This document shows, in pieces, positions 1-6,277 of a stretch of 38,917 bases of DNA (position 1 is the first letter of the stretch; each line of letters opens with the position of its first letter). Source of the DNA: Abiotrophia sp965245735. GTDB taxonomy: Bacteria > Bacillota > Bacilli > Lactobacillales > Aerococcaceae. The notes under the pieces are model-generated. The model saw nothing but the letters and a program-made list of their open reading frames with translations, made no database searches and was not told where the DNA came from. Both the position numbers and the translations under genes were made by a program. The stretch lies in NCBI GenBank assembly GCA_965245735.1, contig CBDFAX010000020.1, positions 1 through 38,917 of the forward strand, written 5' to 3'.

Positions 1-101
1 ATGAGGGCCATGTGGTCGTTGAGAATGAGCCGGCTGTAGCGACTCATGGTCTTGGCAAAGTCGCGCAGACGCCCCTGCCAGAGACTGTTCAAATCCTTCA
101 T
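1..101 (-). CDS. ecsB: EcsB-like ABC transporter permease, N-terminal fragment
   Basis: Only the first 33 or so codons are inside the window; the gene continues past base 1. The start ATG (101-99) overlaps the TGA of the upstream ATPase gene (ATGA), so the two are translationally coupled. The visible start reads MKDLNSLWQGRLRDFAKTMS and continues as a polar, basic N-terminus, as expected before the first membrane span of EcsB. In Firmicutes EcsB is the membrane partner of the EcsA ATPase; the pair has been linked to regulated proteolysis, secretion and competence. The assignment rests mainly on the ecsA neighbour and the operon position, because the diagnostic membrane part is missing. Confidence 0.7.
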   Translation of the reverse strand, partial: MKDLNSLWQGRLRDFAKTMSRYSRLILNDHMAL

Positions 102-835
102 GCCGTCACCTCGCGACTGGCCATTTGGATATAGAGTTGATCCAGACTAGCACCGGGCGCTTCTAGGGCTTCTTGCAAGTCCGCCAGGCTACCCTGAGCG
201 TAGAGGCGGCCAGCCTGCATCATGAGGTAGGAGTCAGCTAGATTTTCCACCAAACCTAGGACGTGAGTCGTCAAGAGGATGGCGCAGCCGGCTTGGGCGC
301 GGGCCTGGAGAATATCCTTGAATTGCTGAATGGCCAAGGGGTCTAAGCCCAAGAAAGGCTCGTCAATAATCAGGAATTTGGCATCGGAGACCAAGGCGCA
401 GACAATCATGACCTTTTGCTTCATGCCCTTAGAAAAGTGGGTTGGGAACCAATCCAACTGCTTGTCCAAACGGAAAAGCTTGAGTAGGGGTTGAGCCCGG
501 TCCATCACGACTGCCGGGTCTAGGCCATAGCCCAGGGCCGTCAGTTCCAGGTGCTCGCGCAAGGTCAGAGCTTCATAGAGAATGGGCGTCTCAGGCACAT
601 AGGCTAGCTGGCTGGCAAAGGCCTGGTGGTTTTCCTGCAGGCTGAGACCGTCCAGGGTGACCGTCCCAGCTTGGGGCTTAAGCAAGCCCAGGATAGTCTT
701 GAGCAGGGTGGATTTGCCCGCCCCATTGAGCCCAATCAGGGCGACAATTTGGCCCCACTCAATCTGGAAGTTAATGTCTTGGATGACCGGCACCTGGCGG
801 TAACCACTGGCCAATCCGGCTACACGAATTGTCAT
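98..835 (-). CDS. ecsA: EcsA-type ABC transporter ATP-binding protein
   Basis: A 245-residue cytoplasmic ATPase subunit. It has Walker A (GLNGAGKST, near residues 35-43), a degenerate signature (HFSKGMKQKVMI), Walker B with catalytic glutamate (FLIIDEPFLGLD) and the H-loop (TTHVLG). The KGMKQK signature in place of LSGGQ is typical of the Ecs/NatA-like group. Its length matches EcsA. It overlaps coaBC upstream and ecsB downstream by ATGA junctions, so all three are probably one transcript. In the family this subunit powers EcsB; the transported substrate is not settled. The alternative is another two-gene exporter ATPase of the same class. Confidence 0.85.
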   Translation of the reverse strand: MTIRVAGLASGYRQVPVIQDINFQIEWGQIVALIGLNGAGKSTLLKTILGLLKPQAGTVTLDGLSLQENHQAFASQLAYVPETPILYEALTLREHLELTALGYGLDPAVVMDRAQPLLKLFRLDKQLDWFPTHFSKGMKQKVMIVCALVSDAKFLIIDEPFLGLDPLAIQQFKDILQARAQAGCAILLTTHVLGLVENLADSYLMMQAGRLYAQGSLADLQEALEAPGASLDQLYIQMASREVTA

Positions 836-2049
836 AGTGTCTCTTCTCCTTCAGCTAGAATCACTTGCCAGGCAGCCAAGGCTAGGCTGGTCTTGGACTG
901 TTGGGGCAGGAGAACTTCCTGACCCTGAGCCCCCAGGACATAGACTTGGTTCTTGTCGGAGTTGAAGCCGATGGCCGGGTTGGACACATCATTGGCGATG
1001 AGCCAGTCGGCCCCTTTCTTGCTTAACTTAGCTCGGGCATGTTCTAGCAAATTCTGGGTTTCCGCCGCAAAGCCGATGAGGACTTGCTGGCGCTTGGTTT
1101 GGCCCAATTGAGCCAAAATATCTGGGTTTTCGACTAGGTCTAGTTGCCAGTCCGTCTGACCGGCCACCTTCTTGATCTTCTGATTATAAGGATGCTTGAC
1201 CCGATAGTCGCTGACGGCTGCAGCCATGACGACATAGTCCATTTGGTCGTAGTGGGAGGTCATGGCCTGGGCCAATTCTTGGGCTGACGCCACCTCTTGG
1301 ACTTGGACACCTTCTGGTGGCAGGAGGCTCTGAGTAGTGGAGACCAAGGTGACGGTCGCGCCCAACCAGTCAGCCGCCTGGGCCATGGCATAGCCCATTT
1401 TACCAGACGAATCGTTGCTGATGTAACGGACTGGGTCAATGCGCTCGCGAGTACCCCCGGCCGAGACAATGACCTGCTTGCCGGCTAAGCTTTGAGGCAA
1501 ATGGGTCCGGGCATAGAGGCGCTCGACTTGGGCCACAATGCGATGGAGTTCAGGTAGGCGGCCTTTGCCTTCATAGCCTTCCGCTAAGAAACCTGTGTCA
1601 GGCTCCATAATGGTCAGGCCATCTGCTCGCAGTTGGGCCAGGTTGCGCTGGGTCGCGGGGTTCTCGTACATATGGACATTCATGGCCGGCACCACCAGAA
1701 CAGGGGCCGTCACGGCCAAGAGGGTAGTGATCACCACATCATCTGCCAGTCCGTGCGCCATTTTGGCTAGACCATTGGCTGTGGCTGGCACCACCAGGGC
1801 TAGGTCGCACCAGTCAGCCATGGCCACATGTTGGACTTGGCTGGGCTCCCGCTCGTCAAAAGTATGGGTGAGGACCGGACGCTTGGTCAGGACCTGCAAG
1901 GTCAGCGGCGTCACAAATTCCTGGGCCGACTGAGTCATGGCCACCTGAACTTGGGCACCCTTTTTAATTAACTGGCGAACCAGCTCTGGTACCTTATAGG
2001 CCGCGATGCCCCCCATGACAAAGACACCGATTTTTACATTTTCTAACAC
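832..2049 (-). CDS. coaBC: Bifunctional phosphopantothenoylcysteine decarboxylase / phosphopantothenate-cysteine ligase
   Basis: A 405-residue Dfp/CoaBC protein catalysing two consecutive steps of coenzyme A synthesis: ligation of cysteine to 4'-phosphopantothenate, then decarboxylation to 4'-phosphopantetheine. The N-terminal flavoprotein (CoaC) half shows GGIAAYK, the active-site His74 (QHVAMAD) and PAMNVHMYENP (121-131). The ligase (CoaB) half starts near residue 190 with VIVSAGGTRERIDPVR and has NDSSGKMG and the KKGADWLIAND region. The start is GTG, chosen because a GGAGG lies nine bases upstream. One oddity: the decarboxylase loop normally written LACG reads LAEG (Glu157), so the usual active-site cysteine is absent. 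Function of the ligase half is secure; decarboxylase activity is inferred from the family. Confidence 0.9.
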   Translation of the reverse strand: MLENVKIGVFVMGGIAAYKVPELVRQLIKKGAQVQVAMTQSAQEFVTPLTLQVLTKRPVLTHTFDEREPSQVQHVAMADWCDLALVVPATANGLAKMAHGLADDVVITTLLAVTAPVLVVPAMNVHMYENPATQRNLAQLRADGLTIMEPDTGFLAEGYEGKGRLPELHRIVAQVERLYARTHLPQSLAGKQVIVSAGGTRERIDPVRYISNDSSGKMGYAMAQAADWLGATVTLVSTTQSLLPPEGVQVQEVASAQELAQAMTSHYDQMDYVVMAAAVSDYRVKHPYNQKIKKVAGQTDWQLDLVENPDILAQLGQTKRQQVLIGFAAETQNLLEHARAKLSKKGADWLIANDVSNPAIGFNSDKNQVYVLGAQGQEVLLPQQSKTSLALAAWQVILAEGEETL

Positions 2050-2079
2050 GCGGAGCCACCTCCAATCATTTTCCTTCTT

Positions 2080-2088
2080 ATTTTAGCA
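2080..2088 (-). promoter_or_regulatory. Possible extended -10 promoter for coaBC-ecsAB
   Basis: On the minus strand the sequence reads TGC then TAAAAT about 30 bases upstream of the GTG start of coaBC. No good -35 hexamer sits at the right distance, but TGn before the -10 can compensate. It lies just past the terminator of the preceding gene, where a new promoter would be expected. Confidence 0.4.
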
Positions 2089-2097
2089 TATTCCAGC

Positions 2098-2123
2098 AAA
2101 AAAAGAGAGGGCCAGGCCTCTCC
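2098..2123 (-). terminator. Rho-independent terminator of the quinone reductase gene
   Basis: On the minus strand a GC-rich hairpin (GAGAGG against CCTCTC with a short loop, 2106-2123) is followed by a run of eight T residues (2105-2098). It lies directly after the stop codon of the gene ending at 2127. Confidence 0.8.
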
Positions 2124-2126
2124 TCC

Positions 2127-2702
2127 TTAAACGCGACTGGACAGGGTGGCCAGATAGACGTCAATCTCCTCCTGGCTGATATGGCCGATGCCACCCAGGT
2201 TGTACCAAATAGGATTGAGGAAGCCTACATCCTTGAAGGTGCCGGCCATGGTCGTGCCCCGAATAGGGTCGCCAAAGACCTGCTCCAAGTCTTCCGTAGA
2301 AGCGGCTGAAGTCGTGAAAATGTAGGTCTTGCGCACCTGGCGGCTGGCTAGGAGGCGTTGATTTTCGGTTTCGAATGCCGACTTAGGCAGCAACACCTTA
2401 TCCAGGAAGCCCCGCATAATGGCGGGCATGTCATACCACCAAATAGGATAGATGAAAATAATTTGCTCTGTCTGGTCCAAAATTTGGACATAGCGCTCTA
2501 CCTGGGGATCGGTCGTCTTGCCTTCCCCATAGACGGCTAAGTCCGCAGCCGACAGAACCGGATTGAACTGGTCAGCATAGAGGTCGAGTACGGTCACCGG
2601 GTGGCCCTTGGCCTCTAGGGTGGCGACTAGGCGCTCCAAAATAGCATGGTTGAGACTGCCCTCATAGGGGTGGGCGTAAACAATGGTCGTTTGCATGGTC
2701 AT
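2127..2702 (-). CDS. Flavodoxin-fold NAD(P)H dehydrogenase (quinone)
   Basis: A 191-residue protein of the Flavodoxin_2 family (NAD(P)H quinone reductase, as KefF/MdaB). The N-terminus TTIVYAHPYEGSLNHAIL is the FMN-phosphate binding loop after the first beta strand, and IFIYPIWWYDMPAIMRGFLDKVL is the family's flavin-binding segment. These cytoplasmic enzymes pass two electrons from NAD(P)H to quinones or similar acceptors. The first ATG is preferred: an AAAGGA lies nine bases upstream, against fifteen for the second ATG two codons later. It is a single-gene unit with its own promoter and terminator. The physiological acceptor cannot be read from the sequence. Confidence 0.85.
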   Translation of the reverse strand: MTMQTTIVYAHPYEGSLNHAILERLVATLEAKGHPVTVLDLYADQFNPVLSAADLAVYGEGKTTDPQVERYVQILDQTEQIIFIYPIWWYDMPAIMRGFLDKVLLPKSAFETENQRLLASRQVRKTYIFTTSAASTEDLEQVFGDPIRGTTMAGTFKDVGFLNPIWYNLGGIGHISQEEIDVYLATLSSRV

Positions 2703-2742
2703 CTTAGCACGTCCTTTCTCTGAGTTTGGTAGGGTTTTCCAT

Positions 2743-2771
2743 ATTGTAACATATTTTGGGGCTGATATTAA
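2743..2771 (-). promoter_or_regulatory. Promoter of the quinone reductase gene
   Basis: Minus strand: TTAATA (2771-2766), a 17-base spacer, then TACAAT (2748-2743), about 40 bases upstream of the start codon. The -10 is good and the -35 moderate. Confidence 0.5.
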
Positions 2772-2830
2772 GTGAGGTGGCTAGGTAGGGGGTGAGGTAG
2801 CTAAATAGCTGGTGCGGTGGCCGGAGGAGC
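2771..2830. repeat. Degenerate 20-bp tandem repeat, three copies
   Basis: Three imperfect 20-bp units at 2771-2790, 2791-2810 and 2811-2830 share the core GTGAGGTGGCT with later substitutions (GTGAGGTGGCTAGG, GTGAGGTAGCTAAA, GTGCGGTGGCCGGA). They run straight into the 82-bp array at 2829. No reading frame uses them. Confidence 0.6.
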
Positions 2831-3115
2831 TAGTGGTCCACTCGATGGAGTGGACCACTGGCTCACGGCTTTTGTGCCCTTTTAGTCTTTTTTGAGCACT
2901 TACCATGCCAGCTAGTGGTCCACTCGGCAGAGTGGGCCACTGGCTCACGACTTTTCCGCCCTTTTAGTCCTTTTTGGACACTTAACAAGCTAGCTAGTGG
3001 TCCACTCGACGGAGTGGACCACTGGCTCACGACTTTTGCACCTTTTTAGTCGTTTTTAGACACTTAACAAGCCAGCTAGTGGTCCACTCTGCCGAGTGGA
3101 CCACTAGCTGGCTTG
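2829..3115. repeat. 82-bp tandem repeat array of hairpins (three full units plus a partial fourth)
   Basis: Units start at 2829, 2911, 2993 and 3075, exactly 82 bp apart. Each begins with a near-perfect palindrome: arm AGTGGTCCACTC, a 4-nt loop (GATG, GGCA, GACG or TGCC), arm GAGTGGACCACT. A T-rich linker follows (CACGACTTTT, then TTTTAGTC, then GACACTTAACAAGC). The fourth unit has only the palindrome, but there the arms extend to 22 perfectly paired bases (3068-3089 with 3094-3115). The period is not a multiple of three and no frame runs through it, so this is not a coding repeat. It fills the gene-free 575-base gap between the quinone reductase and queT. Confidence 0.9.
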
Positions 3116-3166
3116 GGCTCTGTTCTAGTAGATTTTGGGTGCTAGCTTCTTAGCCTTGTTGCCACT

Positions 3167-3230
3167 CCCCTATTTATCTATTACATAGATAAATAGGGGA
3201 CAACCCTTGCAAATTACGTGTCCAAAAGAG
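3167..3230 (+). repeat. Intergenic palindromic element, copy A
   Basis: A palindrome with 14-bp arms (CCCCTATTTATCTA, loop TTACA, then the complement, 3167-3199) is followed fifteen bases later by TTACGTGTCCAAAA. The inner 31 nt (3168-3198) recur exactly at 11010-11040 in the opposite orientation. The flank GC-AAATTACGTGT is also shared, so the repeated unit is longer than the hairpin. It looks like a small dispersed intergenic repeat of the RUP/BOX kind, without coding capacity. Confidence 0.8.
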
Positions 3231-3242
3231 CACAATTTACAC

Positions 3243-3270
3243 AAAAAAGACGAGGACAAGTCCTCGTCTT
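3243..3270 (-). terminator. Rho-independent terminator of queT
   Basis: Minus strand: 11-bp arms AAGACGAGGAC and GTCCTCGTCTT (3270-3247) with a two-base centre, followed by a T run (3248-3243). It starts eight bases after the queT stop codon. Confidence 0.9.
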
Positions 3271-3278
3271 AAAATTAA

Positions 3279-3836
3279 TTAGCGTTCAAGATCTACGCGT
3301 TGGCTGACAAAGTACATGATGACGGAGCCTAGTGTCAACATAACAAATTCACTGATGAAGAGTGATAGATAGGTTGCCCAGAAGCCAGCTTCTGCTGCGC
3401 CTAAAACTAATAGCTCTAAGGCAATGACAAACATGGATAGGGAGAAGACCAGGGTCAAGACAGCGTAACGTACAATTGTTTGTGTCTTAGCGGATGTCCC
3501 TTTGGCAAGGGCTGCGACGACCAAGTCCCCAATCCAGCGTGCTAGCCAGAGGAAGAGTAAGGTCTGCAAGGTCCCTACGACCATATCAACCGGGCCATAT
3601 TGATAAGCATTAACGATGAAGACCCCTAAGGTCACGGCGTAGACATAGCGCTTGTTATAGAGACTGGTGAAGTTAAGCGTCTCTGCCAAGCGGAACTGAA
3701 CCGGGCCAAAAGAATAAGGCAGGGTCAAGAAAGTCAAAACGATATAGAGGCCGGCAACTAAGCCTGCGCGGGTCAGCTCACGGCTGTCCTTCCAGTTGGG
3801 CCAACTTAGCCAACTAGGTTTAAGATGGTTTTTCAT
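3279..3836 (-). CDS. queT: QueT-family queuosine precursor transporter (ECF S component)
   Basis: A 185-residue integral membrane protein with about five or six hydrophobic spans. The segment GPVQFRLAETLNFTSLYNKRYVYAVTLG, with its RLAE motif, is characteristic of the QueT (COG4708) family. Members are substrate-binding S components of ECF transporters that bring in queuosine precursors such as preQ0 or preQ1. The ATG at 3836 was chosen because AAAGGAGG lies seven bases upstream; an in-frame start 18 codons earlier would run through the riboswitch. The preQ1-II riboswitch in its leader supports the substrate. The energising EcfA1-EcfA2-EcfT module is encoded at 20650-23154. It is a single-gene transcription unit. 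Confidence 0.9.
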   Translation of the reverse strand: MKNHLKPSWLSWPNWKDSRELTRAGLVAGLYIVLTFLTLPYSFGPVQFRLAETLNFTSLYNKRYVYAVTLGVFIVNAYQYGPVDMVVGTLQTLLFLWLARWIGDLVVAALAKGTSAKTQTIVRYAVLTLVFSLSMFVIALELLVLGAAEAGFWATYLSLFISEFVMLTLGSVIMYFVSQRVDLER

Positions 3837-3840
3837 ATAA

Positions 3841-3910
3841 GTTCCTCCTTTGTAGTCCGGCTCAGGCCGACTAGTACTTACTGCGACCAAAGGATGCTAA
3901 GTGTCGCAGG
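3841..3910 (-). promoter_or_regulatory. preQ1-II type riboswitch in the queT leader
   Basis: Minus strand: stem CTGCGAC / GTCGCAG (3908-3902 with 3890-3884) encloses a loop with CTTAGC and CCTTTG, the conserved loop pattern of preQ1-II. A second stem, AGTCGGCC / GGCCGACT-like with a GAGC loop region, follows, and then ACAAAGGAGG, which contains the ribosome binding site of queT. Placing the Shine-Dalgarno in the 3' pseudoknot strand predicts that bound preQ1 blocks translation initiation. An extra hairpin GCTGTC / GACAGC sits upstream (about 3936-3914), as the optional P1 stem does in this class. Confidence 0.8.
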
Positions 3911-3941
3911 GGGCTGTCCCATCATGACAGCGACCCTATCT

Positions 3942-3969
3942 AGTCTACCATTTTCTGGTGATTTTGCAA
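3942..3969 (-). promoter_or_regulatory. Promoter of queT
   Basis: Minus strand: TTGCAA (3969-3964), 16-base spacer, TAGACT (3947-3942). Transcription would start just upstream of the riboswitch, leaving a leader of about 100 bases. Confidence 0.65.
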
Positions 3970-3992
3970 TAGCTAATTGACACAATCTCCGT

Positions 3993-3998
3993 TATAAT
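3993..3998 (+). promoter_or_regulatory. Possible -10 element for the deoxyribosyltransferase gene
   Basis: A consensus TATAAT lies 31 bases before the ATG at 4029, back to back with the queT promoter. A TTGACA (3977-3982) is only 10 bases upstream, too close to act as its -35, so the full promoter is not clear. Confidence 0.4.
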
Positions 3999-4028
3999 GA
4001 AGGTATCAATGCCCAAGGAGGAGTCATT

Positions 4029-4520
4029 ATGCCCCATCTATACTTTGCCAGCCCCCTCTTCACCGAAATGGAGCGGGCCTTCAATGCCCAAGTGGTTGCT
4101 AACCTACGTGCACAAGTTCCTGACCTAACCGTCTTCCTGCCCCAAGAGCAAGAAGCTATTAACGATAAAAATGCCTACGCCGATTCCCAAATGATTGCCC
4201 GCTACGATACGGAAGCCGTCCTCAAGAGCGACGTTCTGGTGGCCGTCCTAGATGGGCAGATTATCGACCCAGGCGTAGCCTCTGAAATCGGCATTGCCTA
4301 TCAGGCTGGCATCCCGGTTGTGGGTCTCTATACCGATGTCCGCCAACAAGGGGGCAGTCACCCCGAAAAACTCAAGGCCTTGCAAGACGTAGCCGAGTCT
4401 CAATTTAGCTATGTCAACCTCTACACGACCGGCCTCATTAAGCTAAGAGGCGAGATTGTAACGGCTTCTGCTGATCTGCCGGCCGCTGTCCAACGCCAAC
4501 TAGCTCAAGTTGCCAAATAA
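4029..4520 (+). CDS. Nucleoside 2-deoxyribosyltransferase
   Basis: A 163-residue cytoplasmic enzyme of the nucleoside 2-deoxyribosyltransferase family (PF05014). It swaps the base of a 2'-deoxynucleoside for another purine or pyrimidine and so salvages deoxynucleosides. The start LYFASPLFT is the conserved beta1 loop. SDVLVAVLDG is the central strand with a substrate-binding Asp, and DPGVASEIGIAYQAG carries the expected nucleophilic Glu (residue 86). The length is normal. A GGAGGAG precedes the ATG at good distance. It is the first of two plus-strand genes; the next starts 88 bases on, with its own possible promoter. Whether it is purine-specific or broad (PTD or NTD type) cannot be judged. 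Confidence 0.9.
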   Translation: MPHLYFASPLFTEMERAFNAQVVANLRAQVPDLTVFLPQEQEAINDKNAYADSQMIARYDTEAVLKSDVLVAVLDGQIIDPGVASEIGIAYQAGIPVVGLYTDVRQQGGSHPEKLKALQDVAESQFSYVNLYTTGLIKLRGEIVTASADLPAAVQRQLAQVAK

Positions 4521-4542
4521 ATGAGCCAAGCCCGCTAAAATA

Positions 4543-4578
4543 TGGTATGATAGTAGGGTATGCGTCAAGCTGACTTGA
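4543..4578 (+). promoter_or_regulatory. Possible extended -10 promoter and leader hairpin of the ABC-F gene
   Basis: TG, one base, then TATGAT (4543-4551) forms an extended -10 without a clear -35. Just downstream, GTCAAG CTGA CTTGAC (4563-4578) can form a six-pair hairpin in the leader ahead of the GGAGG and the ATG at 4609. Leader-controlled expression is known for some ABC-F genes, but nothing specific is visible here. Confidence 0.35.
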
Positions 4579-4608
4579 CCCAACATGAACCAAGGAGGAA
4601 ACACTTAA

Positions 4609-6240
4609 ATGATCAACGTTTCAAACGTGAGCTTACTCTTTTCAGATCGTAAATTATTCGACGATGTCAACATTACCTTCACCCCTGGCAACTGCTACGG
4701 GGTTATTGGGGCCAACGGGGCAGGTAAATCTACCTTCCTGAAAATCTTGGCCGGCGATATCGCGCCAACTACCGGGAATGTCTCCATGGATCCCCATGAG
4801 CGCCTGGCGGTCCTCAGTCAGAACCACTATGGTTTCGAAGACTTCACTGTTATCGAGACCGTGATGATGGGCCACAAGGAACTCTATGACATTATGAAAG
4901 AAAAAGACGCCATCTACGCTAAGGAAGACTTCAGCGATGAAGACGGTGTCCGCGCCGGCGAACTGGAAGCTGCCTTTGCTGAAATGGGCGGTTGGGAAGC
5001 TGAAGCCGAAGCTAGCAACATGCTGCAAGGCTTAGGTCTCGGCAAGGATCTTCACTACAGCTACATGCGTGAGCTGATTGAAGCCGACAAGATTAAGGTG
5101 CTCTTGGCCCAAGCCCTCTTTGGCAAGCCAGACAACTTGCTCTTAGACGAGCCGACCAACGGTTTGGATGCAGCCGCTATCGAATGGCTGAGTGACTTCA
5201 TCTTGAACTTCCCTAACACGGTCATCGTAGTTTCCCACGACCGGCACTTCTTGAACACGGTCTGCACCCACATGGCCGATGTGGACTTCGGGAAAATCAA
5301 GCTCTATGTCGGTAACTACGACTTCTGGCTCCAATCCAGCCAATTGGCTGCTAAGATGGCCGCTGACCAAAACGCTAAGAAGGAAGAGAAGATTAAGGAA
5401 CTTCAAGCCTTCATCGCCCGCTTCTCAGCTAACGCTTCTAAATCCAAACAAGCAACTTCCCGTAAGAAGATGCTGGATAAAATTACCCTGGATGACATTC
5501 AACCATCCTCCCGTCGTTACCCATTTGTAGGCTTCACGCCAGAACGCGAAATCGGCAATGACTTACTACGGGTAGAAGGCCTGAGCAAGACCATCGATGG
5601 CGAGAAGGTCTTAGACAACATTACCTTCACCCTCCGTCGTGATGACAAGGTAGCCTTCCTCAGCCGTAACGACATCGCCCTCTCTGCCTTCTTCGATATT
5701 ATCATGGGCAAGATGGAAGCCGATAGCGGTAGCTTCGAGTGGGGCGTGACCACCAGTCAAACCTACCTGCCTAAGAACTCTGGCGACGAATTTGACGGCG
5801 TGCACTTAAGCATTGTGGACTGGCTCCGTCAATACGCTAGCAAGGAAGAGAGCGACAACACCTTCTTGCGTAGCTTCTTGGGTCGTATGCTCTTCTCTGG
5901 GGAAGACGTCATGAAGGAAGTCAATGTCCTATCCGGAGGCGAAAAGGTTCGCTGCATGCTGTCTAAGATGATGCTATCTAAGGCTAACGTCTTGGTATTA
6001 GACCAACCAACCAACCACTTGGACTTGGAATCTATTACCGCACTTAACGACGGCCTGATTAAGTTCAAGGGCGCCATCCTCATGGCTTCCCACGACTACG
6101 AGGTCCTCAACACCACCTGTAACCGGGTCATCGAGTTGACACCTAACGGCGCCTTCGACCGCATTGACACCACCTATGAAGAATACTTGGAAAACAAAGA
6201 CGTGCAACAACGCGTCAATGACTTGTACCAAGGGAAATAA
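4609..6240 (+). CDS. ABC-F family ATPase (YkpA/YbiT type)
   Basis: A 543-residue soluble protein with two ATPase domains and no membrane segment, the layout of ABC-F proteins that act on the ribosome. Domain 1 has Walker A (GANGAGKST, 34-42), Walker B (LLLDEPTNGLD, 177-187) and His210; its signature is degenerate (RELIEADKIKVLLAQ). A charged linker spans about 247-300. Domain 2 has a degenerate Walker A (LSRNDIALSA, lacking the lysine), an intact signature (LSGGEKVRCML, 441-451) and His495. From memory, the weak first signature and second Walker A recur in the YkpA/YbiT branch. The second Walker B reads VLVLDQPTNHLD: Gln466 stands where the catalytic Glu would be. It probably ends at the palindromic terminator at 6294. 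No resistance role should be assumed for this branch. Confidence 0.9.
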   Translation: MINVSNVSLLFSDRKLFDDVNITFTPGNCYGVIGANGAGKSTFLKILAGDIAPTTGNVSMDPHERLAVLSQNHYGFEDFTVIETVMMGHKELYDIMKEKDAIYAKEDFSDEDGVRAGELEAAFAEMGGWEAEAEASNMLQGLGLGKDLHYSYMRELIEADKIKVLLAQALFGKPDNLLLDEPTNGLDAAAIEWLSDFILNFPNTVIVVSHDRHFLNTVCTHMADVDFGKIKLYVGNYDFWLQSSQLAAKMAADQNAKKEEKIKELQAFIARFSANASKSKQATSRKKMLDKITLDDIQPSSRRYPFVGFTPEREIGNDLLRVEGLSKTIDGEKVLDNITFTLRRDDKVAFLSRNDIALSAFFDIIMGKMEADSGSFEWGVTTSQTYLPKNSGDEFDGVHLSIVDWLRQYASKEESDNTFLRSFLGRMLFSGEDVMKEVNVLSGGEKVRCMLSKMMLSKANVLVLDQPTNHLDLESITALNDGLIKFKGAILMASHDYEVLNTTCNRVIELTPNGAFDRIDTTYEEYLENKDVQQRVNDLYQGK

Positions 6241-6277
6241 GCTATTTAAAAGAGGGCTGGCATGATGCTAATCCTTT

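Noticed and set aside
626..922. 98-codon plus-strand frame over ecsA and coaBC
   Set aside because: It is antisense to two clear genes and is not recognisable as a protein.
2829..3115. CRISPR array
   Set aside because: The units are direct 82-bp repeats in which the linker is conserved too; there are no unique spacers and no cas genes.
4654..6231. Several minus-strand frames inside the ABC-F gene
   Set aside because: They are shadow frames of a high-GC-third-position gene, with low-complexity, unrecognisable products.
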